Positions 52,352 through 62,818 of a stretch of 64,000 nucleotides of DNA are shown piece by piece (positions within the stretch are counted from its first letter, which is position 1; each line of letters starts with the position of its first letter). Made by a program: the position numbers and the translations under genes. The stretch is from the NCBI GenBank assembly GCA_047967505.1, contig CM106541.1. The stretch is one strand, 5' to 3'. The notes under the pieces are model-generated. The model saw nothing but the letters and a program-made list of their open reading frames with translations, searched no databases and was not told the origin of the DNA. The DNA comes from Dipteris shenzhenensis (taxonomy: Eukaryota > Polypodiophyta > Polypodiopsida > Gleicheniales).

Positions 52352-55081
52352 TCAAAAACAAGTAGAGAACACTTCAAGGCAAGTAGCATCCAAATCCCTT
52401 GCAGCAAGACTGTCATGTAAAGACTGCTTAAGGGACATTCTGAAGAAAATATATGCCTGAGGAAACTGTTGACCCATCCTAGAATGCAGTCTCTGTGTCC
52501 AGATGGTCCATAATACCCAAAAGCGAGTCCAATGAAAGAAAAGGAGTAATGGAGACATCTGAGATGAGCAGCATCCAAACATCCAGAAAAGTTTCCCAAA
52601 TCTGATAGAAGGGAACCGAAGCCGCAGTAAATGAGAAACATGAGTGATCAATGTGCGAGAGTGCGGGCAAAACCATAATAAGTGAGGAACTGTCTCGCGG
52701 GGATGAGAGCAACGGGGGCAGAAAGGAGAAGCAATGCGGCGAGCTGCCAATTTCACCCCAATGGAAAAGGCTCCCACTATACATCTCCAAAAGAAAAGCC
52801 TCTGTTTCAATGGCAATTTGGTTTTCCAGATTTTCATGAGACGGGATTGCCACCAAGATAAAGGCCTATCCAAATTCCAAAGAGTGTTGGCATGCTTGTC
52901 AATCCATGGCTGTGGAAGAAGAAATCTGTAAACCTTCGAGGAAGTCAGATTGTGTATCGAGAGTGTATGTGTAGCAGGAGGTATGGAAGTCAAATTCCAG
53001 TCCATTAATCTGTCCTGTGCAAACAGTGGAGGAACCGGAACAAATGGCTGCAACATAGTTGAAAGTGTTCTCCAAATGGATCTATGATGCAGGCCCAAGG
53101 AGAATGTCCTGCAAGCTTGTGGAAATGAAAGTGTATAGCCTTGTTGATCCACAACATCACCAACAAATCTTATGCCCAATTTCATGAGATTATATGCTTT
53201 GATAGGTGCCTGTAAAGCGAGAGGCGATGCAAACACCTTGCTCCAATGGATGCTTTCCAATCGAAAAGAATTGCCATGATGAGAGAAAGCACCTGTCCAT
53301 TTTGCATATGAAAGAATTCTCTTCCAATCATGAAGAAAAGCAGTAGAAACAGGGCAACCAGGAATTTTTCCCTGAAAGGTAGATAAAACTGCTTCCCAGT
53401 GATCTGTAATCCAATGCCCATATGCATGGGAAGCCATGTTTCCACACATAGCTGCTAACATAATAGCCCATGGTTGTTTTTGCTGAAAAAAATCAGCAAT
53501 CATAGTGCTCTTTCTTGCCAACATATGAACCTGGAGATTGAGAATATTCAGCCCCCCATGAGTCTTGGGTGAACAAATAGACTGCATAGGTAGTAGTCGC
53601 AAAGCTTTTTTAAGAGATTTGCTTTTCCAAAATATCTCCATAGCTTGGGACATATAAGAGGCCAAATGCTTGAAAGACCAAGGAAGAAGAGGCAAATAAA
53701 ATTGCACATATGCCATAATGATGGACTGTACTATCCGGAGTCGAACATGTAGAGGCCAAGTGGACAAATGCCAGTATTCCAGCTTCTTATTGATCTTTTG
53801 AAGCACCCATTTGAGCTGTTGCTGCGGAGTAATATTCCAGCCAATGGGGTATCCGAGATGTCTGACAATAGTAAGGGAAGAGATAATGTGGCCTGGCCAA
53901 AACAGTGCATGCCAATCAGCTTCTTTCAAAGCTAGAAGTTTTGATTTCTGAAAATTGATATGCAGTCCAGCAGCTATGCCAAAATCATTCAGTGTATGCA
54001 TCAAACGAGAAAGATCACTTTGAGAATTCCTTGGCATGAAGAATGAATCATCAGCATAGGCCTGTGCAAGAAAAGACTGTGCCCCTGGAATTTGCAAACC
54101 ATGAAGCTGTCCTGTATCTGTCAGATAGTCCATATGCAAGAGTAACGGATGGGTAGCAATGGCATACAGTAGGGAACTAAGAGGGCAACCCTGTCTCACT
54201 GAGCGAGTCATAGTCCAGGTTCTTGACAACCCACCACCAAGCAAGCACTGTGCCGTGGCGTGAGAATAAAGCCAGTAAATGATGTGGACAAGTCGAGAGC
54301 CAAATCCCAATTTTTGCATAGTTTGAGAGATGAAATCCCAATGGACAGTATCAAAAGCTTTCGCAATGTCTACTTGCAGAATGAGAACATCTTGTTTAGA
54401 ATATTTGGCATACTCAATCGCAAGCAAGGCATTGGAGATATTGTCAGTGATCTGCCTTCTGGGGACAAACCCATACTGCCTAGGATGAAGTCCTGCTTGC
54501 AAGAGGAAGCGAACCCTGAGGACAATCATTTTAGCAATGAGTTTGTAAATGACAGGCATGAGGGATATAGGCCGCCAATCAGCCATCGTCTCACACAACC
54601 TTTTTTTGGGAATCAATTTTACTAGGCCATGTTTCCAGGATGGAGGAAGAGATTGTTCTGCCCAAGCATGATTGATCATTAGAAGGAAAGTATTCTTGAG
54701 ATCACCCCAAAATGCACGGAAGAATTCAACAGTCAGTCCATCCCAACCAGGGGAGCTGCTTTTGCGTAGATGACTCAAAGCATCTTCCAGTTCACTAAGC
54801 ATAAAAGGCTGTTCCAATGCATGGGCCTGTTCCCGAGATACTATGGGCTGAACATGCATAAGAAATTGAGACCTGGCTGCATTTACTTGCATCAAATGAT
54901 CAGGTTGAGAGGAAAGGAGCTGCTGAAAGTGACTAGAACATTGCAATTCCAAGTCTGATTTGGAAGTGGTCCAGGTGCCATCAGCCTTCTTGATCCTGCA
55001 AATATCCTCCTTTCGCCTATCCGCATGGAGACTTTTAAAAAAGGCTTTGGAGGAGCAGCCCTTATCCAAAAGGGGTTTCAT
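52352..55081 (-). CDS. LINE-D1 ORF2 reverse transcriptase, 909-codon open frame
   Basis: The poly(A) end is at 52242-52254. From 55081 the frame MKPLLDKGCSSKAFFKSLHADRR runs unbroken. RT motifs follow: SPGWDGLTVEFFRAFW, WRPISLMPVIYKLIAKMIVLRV, QYGFVPRRQITDNISN, VDIAKAFDTVHWDFI, RQGCPLSSLLYAIATHPLL (about 294) and catalytic AQAYADDSFFMPRN (about 341). The thumb has HLGYPIGWNIT and HVRLRIVQSIIMAYVQFYLPL, and the terminal zinc motif CPRCSHPRETVPHLLWFC sits at about 787. The frame continues upstream after one TGA (CGA in the expected Arg codon) through a linker at 55082-55396, but the endonuclease and ORF1 are absent. The copy is 5'-truncated and not autonomous. Confidence 0.92.
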   Translation of the reverse strand: MKPLLDKGCSSKAFFKSLHADRRKEDICRIKKADGTWTTSKSDLELQCSSHFQQLLSSQPDHLMQVNAARSQFLMHVQPIVSREQAHALEQPFMLSELEDALSHLRKSSSPGWDGLTVEFFRAFWGDLKNTFLLMINHAWAEQSLPPSWKHGLVKLIPKKRLCETMADWRPISLMPVIYKLIAKMIVLRVRFLLQAGLHPRQYGFVPRRQITDNISNALLAIEYAKYSKQDVLILQVDIAKAFDTVHWDFISQTMQKLGFGSRLVHIIYWLYSHATAQCLLGGGLSRTWTMTRSVRQGCPLSSLLYAIATHPLLLHMDYLTDTGQLHGLQIPGAQSFLAQAYADDSFFMPRNSQSDLSRLMHTLNDFGIAAGLHINFQKSKLLALKEADWHALFWPGHIISSLTIVRHLGYPIGWNITPQQQLKWVLQKINKKLEYWHLSTWPLHVRLRIVQSIIMAYVQFYLPLLPWSFKHLASYMSQAMEIFWKSKSLKKALRLLPMQSICSPKTHGGLNILNLQVHMLARKSTMIADFFQQKQPWAIMLAAMCGNMASHAYGHWITDHWEAVLSTFQGKIPGCPVSTAFLHDWKRILSYAKWTGAFSHHGNSFRLESIHWSKVFASPLALQAPIKAYNLMKLGIRFVGDVVDQQGYTLSFPQACRTFSLGLHHRSIWRTLSTMLQPFVPVPPLFAQDRLMDWNLTSIPPATHTLSIHNLTSSKVYRFLLPQPWIDKHANTLWNLDRPLSWWQSRLMKIWKTKLPLKQRLFFWRCIVGAFSIGVKLAARRIASPFCPRCSHPRETVPHLLWFCPHSRTLITHVSHLLRLRFPSIRFGKLFWMFGCCSSQMSPLLLFFHWTRFWVLWTIWTQRLHSRMGQQFPQAYIFFRMSLKQSLHDSLAARDLDATCLEVFSTCF

Positions 55082-55396
55082 ACGAGCTCAGATTTGCCAC
55101 TTCTTTAATTTGCGAAGATCATTTTGATGGATGATATGAACCGCATAAGCACAAGAATCCTGTTCAGAAGAAGTAAGCTGCCTATGAGAACTGATTGCAT
55201 CCATTTGCTGCTTGTGGGATTGAGCCCATTTTATCTTGAGCCGAAGGTTTTCCATGTAACTCCGTCCATAGTCTTGAATAACAGCCTGTAAACGATGAGC
55301 AAGGCTGATCCAAGCAAAATCCATATCCTCCTGAGCATGTAAGAGGAGGGGACGGACAGCCACTCTCAGGCCTGCAAGGCCAGAAAGTGGCTGTCC
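55082..55396 (-). pseudogene. LINE-D1 EN-RT linker, 5'-truncated, with terminal hairpin
   Basis: The minus strand reads DMDFAWISLAHRLQAVIQDYGRSYMENLRLKIKW-type linker sequence ending in a TGA just before the 909-codon frame. At the 5' edge, 55350-55367 and 55383-55400 form an inverted repeat (GGACGGACAGCCACT and its complement, 17 of 18 matching) around GGCCTGCAAGGCC. This looks like snap-back copying at the truncated 5' end. Confidence 0.8.
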
Positions 55397-55479
55397 GTCC
55401 TCCATACACACACACACACACGCTTTGGAGCACACACACACACACACACACCACACACACACACACCCACCACACACAC
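55397..55479. repeat. (CA)n tracts with D1 and B2 target duplications (right copies)
   Basis: It contains in order the D1 duplication (55397-55413), a short CA run belonging to the B2 5' end, the B2 duplication GCTTTGGAGCACACAC (55422-55437), and a long imperfect CA tract with CCAC interruptions that ends at the D2 poly(T) at 55480. Confidence 0.9.
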
Positions 55480-57879
55480 TTTTTTTGTGTGAATCCAGTA
55501 ACTATATTATTAACATGAGATCAATGTACATGACATTAGACTCCAAGAGAGAGCCTAATGGAAGAACTCAAAAACAGTCAGAAAATACTTCAAGGCTAGT
55601 AGCATCCAAGTCCCTCGCAGCATAACTATCATATAAGGATTGCTTGAGGGATATTCTGAAGAAAGCATATGCCTGAGGAAACTATTGTCCCATCCTAGAA
55701 TGCAATCTCTGTGTCCAAATGTTCCATAGTACCCAAAAGCGAGTCCAGTGAAAGAAAAGGAGGAATGGAGACATCTGAGATGAGAAGCATCCAAACATCC
55801 AGAAGAGTTTCCCGAGTCTGATGGAGGGAAATAGAAGTTGCAACAAATGAGAGACATGAGTGATCAATATCCAAGAATGCGAGCAAGACCATAATAGATG
55901 AGGAACTGTCTCACGATGATGAGAGCAACGGGGGCAAGAAGGGGAAGCAATGCGACGTGCTGCCAATTTCACCCCAATGGAAAAAGCTCCCACTATACAT
56001 CTCCAAAAGAAAAGCCTCTGTTTCAATGGCAATTTGGCTTTCCAAATTTTCTTGAGTCATGATTGCCACCAGGATAAAGGCCTATCCAAGTTCCAAAGAG
56101 TGTTGGCATGCTTATCAATCCATGGCGGTGGAAGAAGAAATCTGTAGACCATCGAGGAGGTCAGATTGTGCATTGAAAGCGAATAGATAGCAGGAGATAA
56201 AGAGATCAGATTCCAGTCCAGTAATCTGTCCTGTACAAACAGTGGAGGAACAGGAACAAATGGCTGCAACATAGTTGTAAGTGTTCTCCAAATGGACCTA
56301 TGATGCAGACCCAAAGGAAAAGTCCTGCAGGCTTGTGGGAATGAAAGCATGTAACCTTGTTGATCCACAACATCTCCAACAAATCTTATGCCCAATTTCA
56401 TAAGATTATACGCTTTAATAGGTGCCTGTAAAGTGAGGAGCGATTCAAACACCTTGCTCCAATGGATGCTTTCCAAGCGAAAAGAATTGCCATGATGAGA
56501 AGAAGCACCTGTCCATTTAGCATAAGAGAGAATTCTCTTCCAATCATGAATAAAAGCAGTAGAAAGAGGACAACCAGGAATGTTCCCCTGAAATGTGGTC
56601 ATGACTGCTTCCCAGTAATCTGTAGTCCAGTGCCCATATGCATGGGACGTCATGTTTCCACACATGGCTGCTAACATGATGGCCCATGGCTGTTTTTGCT
56701 GAAAAAAATCAGCAATCATAGTGCTCTTTCTTGCCAACATATGAAACTGAAGATTGAGAATATTCAGCCCGCCATGAGTCTTAGGTGAACAAACAGACTG
56801 CATGGGAAGTAGTCGCAAAGCCTTTTTGTGAGATTTGCTTTTCCAAAATATCTCCATGGCCTGGGACATATAGGAAGCCAAATGCTTGAGAGACCAGGAA
56901 AGAAGAGGCAAATAAAATTGCACATATGCCGTTATGATGGACTGTACTATCCGAAGTCGAACATGTAGAGGCCAAGTGGATAGATACCAGTATTCCAGCT
57001 TCTTGTTGATCTTTGAAGCACCCATTTGAGCTGTTGTTGCGGAGTAATATTCCAGCCAATGGGATACCCTAAGTGCCTCACAATAGTATGGGAAGAAATA
57101 ATGTGACCTGGCCAGAGAAGTGCATGCCAATCAGCTTCTTTCAAAGCTAGAAGATTTGATTTCTAAAAGTTGATATGCAGTCCAGCAGCTATGCCAAAAT
57201 TATTCAAAGTATGCATCAAATGAGAGAGATCACTTTGAGAATTCCTAGGCATGAAATATGAGTCATCAGTATATGCCTGTGTAAGAAATGGCTGTGCCCC
57301 TGGAATTTGCAAGCCATGAAGCTGCCCTGTATCTGCAAGATGGTCCATATGCAACAATAACGGGTGGGTAGCAATGGCATACAGTAGCGAACTAAGAGGG
57401 CAACCCTGTCTTACTGAGCGGGTCATAGTCCAGGTTCTTGACAACCCACCAGCAAGCAAACACTGCGTAGTGGCATGAGAGTAGAGCCAGTAAATAATAT
57501 GAACCAGCCGAGGGCCAAATCCCAATTTATGCATAGTCTGAGAGATAAAATCCCAGTGGACAGTATCAAATGCTTTCGCAATGTCTACTTGCAGAATGAG
57601 AACATCTTGTTTGGAATATTTGGCATACTCAATTGCAAGCAAAGCATTGGAGATATTATCAGTGATCTGCCTTCTGGGAACAAACCCATACTGCCTGGGA
57701 TGAAGTCCTGCATGCAAAATGAATCGAACCCTGAGGACAATCATTTTGGCAATGAGTTTGTAAATGACTGGCATAAGAGATATGGGCCGCCAATCAGCCA
57801 TTGTCTCAGACAACCTTTTTTTGGGGATCAATTTGACAAGGCCATGTTTCCAAGAAGGAGGAAGAGATTGTTCTGCCCA
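55480..57879 (-). pseudogene. LINE-D2 ORF2 reverse transcriptase, frameshifted and 5'-deleted
   Basis: Poly(T) 55480-55486 joins the CA tract. Minus-strand motifs match D1 closely: WRPISLMPVIYKLIAKMIVLRV, DIAKAFDTVHWDFI, RQGCPLSSLLYAIATHPLLLHMDHL and AQAYTDDSYFMPRN, where the catalytic YADD box is YTDD. A stop follows at GLHINF (57163), then the thumb and the zinc motif CPRCSHHRETVPHLLWSC (about 55940). Breaks lie at about 57160, 57010 and 56040. At 57874-57879 (TGCCCA) the sequence switches to chromovirus LTR, so the N-terminal RT, linker and endonuclease are gone. Confidence 0.92.
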
Positions 57880-57921
57880 CCGATCTTTCCGAGGTCATGC
57901 TATTTCGGCTAGAGCATAACA
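57874..57921 (-). mobile_element. Remnant of the G3 chromovirus 3' LTR
   Basis: The minus strand starts TGTTATGC at 57921 next to the polypurine tract and parallels 63249-63296 of the 5' LTR (CCACCGATCTTTCCGAGGTC shared). Only about 48 bp remain before the LINE-D2 junction. Confidence 0.85.
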
Positions 57922-57933
57922 TTCCTTCCCTCT

Positions 57934-59679
57934 TCAAGCATCAGCGTCCTCGATGATGAAATCTGGGAACACTCTCCGTAACTGGTATACGGATTCCCAA
58001 GTAGCTTCCGATAGAGGCTGACCATGCCATGCAACCAACACCGTGGGTATCTTCCGATTTCGTATTTGCATTGTTCCTCGGTCCAGGATTCTTGTTGGCT
58101 TGCGCCTTGCAATATCCTCTATCTCCTGAAACAAAACCACACCTTCGATTAGTGAGTCACCTATATGCAAAAATTTCTTTAAGCGCGAAACATGAAAAAC
58201 CCGGTGCACCTTACACCCCTGTGGCAATTCTAATTTATAGGCTACACTGCCTATTCTCTTTAGAATTAACCACGGCCCACAGTATCGAGGTGATAACTTA
58301 GCACACTCTCCTGAAGTCAACGACTTCGAGTGCGAAGGAACTTTGAGAAAAACTTTTTCTCCTTCCTTAAATACTCTTATAGACCGATTTTCATCTGCAT
58401 ACACCTTGGCTCTATCCATAGCCTGGCGGATATTAGCTCTCGCAAGTGCTAGCATCTCCCGCATCTGAACTACAAAGTTCGCGGCACTAGGTACTTTCTG
58501 AGGTACTCCAACTATAGTTGGATTGGCTGGTCTATAACCATAGTTCAGCTCAAACGGACTGAACCCTGTAGATGAATGTTTTCTATCATTGTAGGCAAAC
58601 TCTAACAATGGCAACCACTTGTCCCACGTATGTTGCCTCAATGAGACATATGCCCTCAGCATATCCTCTAAAGTTTGGTTGACCTGCGTCTGACCATCCG
58701 TCTCAGGATGATCCCCACTACTCATTCCCAACTTAGTCCTTAGTGTCTCAAATACCGCTGTCAAAAAATGACCGGTAAATCTGACATCTTTGTCTGACAC
58801 TATGGATCTAGGCAATCCATGCAGACGAAATATATGTCTAATGAACAGATCTGCCACTTGCAGGGCACTAACAGACTCTCTAGTCGGAATGAAGTGAGCC
58901 ATCTTGGTTAGACGATCAACCACCACAAGGATAGAATCATACCCTCCTTGCGTCGTAGGCAGTCCTACAATAAAGTCCATGGAAATGCTCTCCCACTTAC
59001 TTAGTGGTATTTCCAAAGGCTGTAAAAGTCTGGGTGGCTTCACCCGCTCGGCCTTGCTTACCTGACACGAGAAACACCGTGTCACATATTCATGAATATG
59101 CTTTTTCATTTTTGGCCAAAAGAAATCTCGCTTCACGAGATCATATGTCTTCTCGACACTTGGATGTCCCGCACACGGGCTATCATGGCACTGTCGAATG
59201 ACTCTCTGCCTGAGATCATTCTGACTAGGTACTACCACCTTGCCATTTCTAACTAGCATACCATCCCTTATGGTATATCTTGCATAAGTTTGGCCTTTTC
59301 TGGATGCTAGGTCATCCTTTTCATTTTCCCCGGGTTTTAACACATGAGCCTTAGGCCATAAGCTCTGGACAAACTCGTCCACTTTTTGAGTTTCTCTAAT
59401 CTCGGTCATTAGAGCACTCTCTAATACCGTGAAACTCGGGTTGTGCATAATGCGAGACAATGCATCAGCAACCTTATTGTCTTTTCCTCTTCGGTACCGA
59501 ATCGTTAAATTAAACTCCTGCATGAGCTCTGCCCACCTAGCTTGGCGGCCCCTCAAGTCAGGCTGTTTACAAAAATGTTTCAGAGTATCATGATCTACAT
59601 CCACATAAAACTCTGAACCATACAAATAATGCCTCCATGTTTTCAAAGCATGGATAACAGCATACAAATACAACTCCAA
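57934..59679 (-). CDS. Chromovirus G3: RNase H end, integrase and chromodomain, 581-codon frame
   Basis: A single open frame on the minus strand. The RNase H tail is ALKTWRHYLYGSEFYVDVDHDTLKHFCKQPDL. The integrase zinc finger has RQCHDSPCAGHPSVEKTYDLV...CFSCQVSK (about residues 160-210). The integrase core is SMDFIVGLPTTQGGYDSILVVVDRLTKMAHF (about 230-260), SIVSDKDVRF, then the GEKVFLKVP and KLELPQGCKVHRVFHVSRLKK C-terminal module. A chromodomain follows, RKPTRILDRGTMQIRNRKIPTVLVAWHGQP..ATWE (about 520-565), and the frame ends IIEDADA. The polypurine tract 57922-57933 follows. The integrase half is well preserved although the element's RT is scrambled upstream. A TGA (Trp in QRNWPTHE) at about 59690 separates it from the upstream RNase H frame. 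Confidence 0.93.
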   Translation of the reverse strand: MELYLYAVIHALKTWRHYLYGSEFYVDVDHDTLKHFCKQPDLRGRQARWAELMQEFNLTIRYRRGKDNKVADALSRIMHNPSFTVLESALMTEIRETQKVDEFVQSLWPKAHVLKPGENEKDDLASRKGQTYARYTIRDGMLVRNGKVVVPSQNDLRQRVIRQCHDSPCAGHPSVEKTYDLVKRDFFWPKMKKHIHEYVTRCFSCQVSKAERVKPPRLLQPLEIPLSKWESISMDFIVGLPTTQGGYDSILVVVDRLTKMAHFIPTRESVSALQVADLFIRHIFRLHGLPRSIVSDKDVRFTGHFLTAVFETLRTKLGMSSGDHPETDGQTQVNQTLEDMLRAYVSLRQHTWDKWLPLLEFAYNDRKHSSTGFSPFELNYGYRPANPTIVGVPQKVPSAANFVVQMREMLALARANIRQAMDRAKVYADENRSIRVFKEGEKVFLKVPSHSKSLTSGECAKLSPRYCGPWLILKRIGSVAYKLELPQGCKVHRVFHVSRLKKFLHIGDSLIEGVVLFQEIEDIARRKPTRILDRGTMQIRNRKIPTVLVAWHGQPLSEATWESVYQLRRVFPDFIIEDADA

Positions 59680-60760
59680 TTCATGAGTTGGTCAATTTCT
59701 TTGAGAGGGAGAAAGCTTCTTGCTTTCAAAGGCTACTGGCCTTCCCTCTTGAAGGAGAACTGCTCCTACCGCAATGCCACTTGCATCGGTTTCTAGGAAC
59801 AACGGTTTCTGGGGATCAACTATTTTTAACACCGGTCCTGTGACCACAGCTTGTTTTATGGTGTTAAAACTTTCTTGTTGATTCTGTCCCCAAATAAAAG
59901 GTACTTTATCTGAGGTCAGATCAGTCAATGGCGATACTATTCCGGAGTATCCTTTGATATGCCTTCTATAGAACTGGACAAATCCCAAGAATGATCGCAA
60001 CCGCGGTCAGCAGACTCTGAGGGATTGGCCAAGTTAGTATCGCAGCCACTTTCTTCGGATCCATTTCTACCCCCTGTGGAGTAATTATGAACCCTAAATA
60101 TTCGAGCCTAACCATACACAGTATAGTTTTCTTTTTATTCACATAAAGACTGGCTTTCCTCAAAGTACTGAACACTATTCTTAAGTGTTCACGATGCTCC
60201 GTAATACTTTTACTGAATATCAGGATATCGTCAATAAAATGCCCCTTCGAACTTACCAATGCTCCAGCGACCTTCGTCATGCTTATGAACGATTTACTAC
60301 GTCCGTATATCGGAAAGTTCGTAGTACATTTTATCGACAATATCCTGATATTCAGTAAAAGTATTATTGAGCATCATGAACACTTAACAATAGTGTTCAG
60401 TACTTTGAGGAAAGCCAGTCTTTATGTGAATAAAAAGAAAACTATACTGTGTATGGTTAGGCTCGAATATTTAGGGTTCATAATTACTCCACAGGGGGTA
60501 GAAATGGATCCGAAGAAAGTGGCTGCGATACTAACTTGGCCAATCCCTCAGAGTCTGACCGCGTTGTTGCGATCATTCTTGTTGATTCTGTCCCCAAATA
60601 AAAGGTACTTTATCTGAGGTCAGATCAGTCAATGGCGATACTATTCCGGAGTATCCTTTGATATGCCTTCTATAGAACTGGACAAATCCCAAGAATGATC
60701 GCAACGCGGTCAGACTCTGAGGGATTGGCCAAGTTAGTATCACAGCCACTTTCTTCGGAC
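59680..60760 (-). pseudogene. Chromovirus G3 RT/RNase H region, rearranged with fold-back
   Basis: Minus-strand RNase H (FLETDASGIAVGAVLLQEG) and RT C-terminus (GFVQFYRRHIKGYS) occupy 59692-60000. RT sequence FIDDILIFSKSITEHREHLRIVFSTLRKASLYV continues to about 60242. The same stretch is then present inverted on the plus strand at about 60327-60565 (FIDNILIFSKS, with Asp changed to Asn). A direct minus-strand repeat of 59880-60058 follows at 60584-60758 (WPIPQSLTALRSFLGFVQFY). Protease and the N-terminal half of RT are absent, and gag joins directly to RT at RMTERPKKVAVIL. No functional pol is possible. Confidence 0.9.
60005..60565. repeat. Fold-back inverted repeat in G3 (arms about 238 bp)
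   Basis: The left arm, about 60005-60242, and right arm, about 60327-60565, are inverted copies of the RT catalytic region, separated by about 85 bp that includes LRPYIGKFVVHF-type RT sequence. It resembles the larger fold-back in G2. Confidence 0.85.
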
Positions 60761-61100
60761 GCTCGGTCATCCGACCAGCGTACTTCTCCGGTCTATAATT
60801 AGCGATATTAGGCACTTCGACCCTTGCGCGCTCTAATGAATGTATACTGGGCTCTGGCTCTGCTGGAGCTTTGCCCTTATCAATTCTGGACGGTCTAGCC
60901 GACAAGGCTTGTACTATCTCCCTAATCTCATTCTGACCAGCATTCACTTGAAGCTGCTGGTTCATAATCTGCTGTAAAGCATCTTCTAATATCGAAATCC
61001 TACCGATCAAAGTAGGTGCTGCATGATGTGACATCTGTTGTGTAGACTGCACTCTAGACTCACTAGGATTCACCCTAGAATTCTGCCCTTTTGTTTCCAT
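60760..61100 (-). pseudogene. Chromovirus G3 gag N-terminus
   Basis: It starts METKGQNSRVNPSESR at 61100 and contains LIGRISILEDALQQIMNQQLQVN and VPNIANYRPEKYAGRMTER, matching the plus-strand gag at 23763. Capsid, nucleocapsid and protease parts are missing because the frame runs straight into a displaced RT segment at 60760. Confidence 0.85.
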
Positions 61101-62104
61101 ATTTTCACAATGGAAAATGGGTTTTCTTTTTTTTTTCAGTCTTTTCTAGAGCCCAAATAAAAGATATATATACACTTCTTTTCTATTCTGCTTTCCTGGT
61201 TTGTTTTCTTCTTTCTCCTGCACAGTAAACTCCCAAAATATACAATACTTTGAACGTTCCTTTTCACAGTGCAGGAATAACAGGATTATATATAAAACTG
61301 TATCGAAAAAAGGTGCTTCCTGATTTCTCCTCGTTAAAGATACCAAGCGCCCGATGTAGCTCCGACGTCATATCCAAACAAAGCCCCACCAATGGCTGGA
61401 AAGAGAAAAACGGTAAAACTGCGGAAGTCCACTCAATGATTCAGCATCGTCGCTACCACCGATGGACAGCCTGTCGTCACTCGCCTGTGACTTTCTGGAA
61501 CTATAACATCAATTAGACACGAAGACTTGGCAGACAATGGCGATGGCGACTCTTCCTGTCCACTCTCCCTACGTTGCCCTTTGTTGCTCCATCAATCGAC
61601 CAGAATATCTAGTCTATTCTTCGTTGACGGTAATTGAACGTAAGTTCCCGTCAACACCACGCCACCTCGTCATGTACAGGTAATTCAATTAACGAGGAGA
61701 GAAACTTTAGAAAAAGGAAGGGGAAGTGAAAGTAGAGGAAGGGAAAGTAGAGCGTATGTGCGTACATGCATGCATATGTGTGTAGGTATGTATGTGCATA
61801 CATACATATGTACACGTGCACACATATATAGTTTATCCATGGATTTAAATGATTTTTATTTATTAAAGTTATTAAAAACTTAAACTTTTAAATGAAGATT
61901 CTTTAAAATGAAAAATTATACTAGGATTTCTACAATATAGAGTAATATTCGCGAGACAGAGAGAGAGAGAGAGACCGCACGAGAGGAGAGAGATGTGAGA
62001 GAGAGATAGAGGGAGAGAGAGCGGTAGAGGGCTGCGGGAGATGGGAGAGACGAGAGCGAGAGAGAGGCAAGAGAGAGAAAGGAAGAGAGGGAAAGGAGAG
62101 AGCT
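61101..62104. other. G3 leader and low-complexity DNA, no gene seen
   Basis: AT-rich sequence with poly(T) at 61127-61137 and a purine/pyrimidine alternating tract rich in ATGCATGCATATG and CATACATACATATG at 61760-61830. A (GA)n-rich stretch at 61955-62104 runs directly into a gag fragment. Only shadow ORFs are found. Confidence 0.5.
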
Positions 62105-62593
62105 CTTGACATTATTTTTGGTGCTAGCTCTCACATCTCAAAATTGTCACTTAAAATTGCTTTCTTTGAATTGAAGATGGCTAGTGGCACTCCCTTGGCT
62201 GCCAATGTCAATTACATGCAGAGTCTCATGACTCAACTTGCTTCTATCAACTCTCCAATCACTACAGATGATGCAATGGCAGTATTGCTCAAAAGTATGC
62301 CTGAAGATTATGATCATGTTGTTACCACTTTGAAAAATCTTCCTAATCCTACTCTTGAAGGTCTTATTACTACTCTTCAAGAAGAAGAAAGGCACATGGA
62401 ACTCCGGAGAGGCAATGACACAGCCTATGCCATAAAAATTCAGAAGGGCAAGTTTTCACCTTGCAAACATTGTGGCAAAAACAATCACCATGAAAAGTAT
62501 TGTAAAGCCAAAAAGGAAGAAACTACAAAGTCAGAAACTACCAATCTACTTTCATTTGATGAGTCTCCACATGATGAAGACTATGCTTTTTAG
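62105..62593 (+). pseudogene. Copia-type gag fragment, same family as the gag-only element
   Basis: The frame reads LDIIFGASSHISKLSLKIAFFELKMASG, AVLLKSMPEDYDHVVTTLKN, TLEGLITTLQEEERHME, then one CCHC knuckle CKHCGKNNHHEKYC and the ending DEDYAF-stop. It parallels the 36706-37551 gag and ends at the same place (DEKWAF-stop), but has one knuckle instead of two. The N-terminal part is missing where the GA repeat begins. It lies inside the G3 leader, on the opposite strand, so it is probably a separate insertion. Confidence 0.85.
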
Positions 62594-62818
62594 GCACTTT
62601 TGTCTTTTTTGTTTATCATCACTTGATCAAATTTTGAGGTTCTCTGCTTAGAGTAGTACTCCAAAAAGAATATGTCATGTAAATCACCTCTGGTCACCAT
62701 ATGAGTAGGCCATGTGATATGTGTTTTGACTATCCCATTTCTGTGAACCTCACACCCTTGGGTCTCCTCCGCCTGCTGTCCGTCACAATCCAACGAGCCC
62801 TACCCTTACCTTACGCTT
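62594..62818. other. Unassigned stretch between gag fragment and G3 5' LTR
   Basis: No ORF or repeat of note. It may include the 3' tail of the gag fragment's element and the start of the G3 leader. Confidence 0.35.

Noticed and set aside
61955-62134. Minus-strand Ser/Leu-rich frames over the GA tract
   Set aside because: Product of a GA microsatellite.
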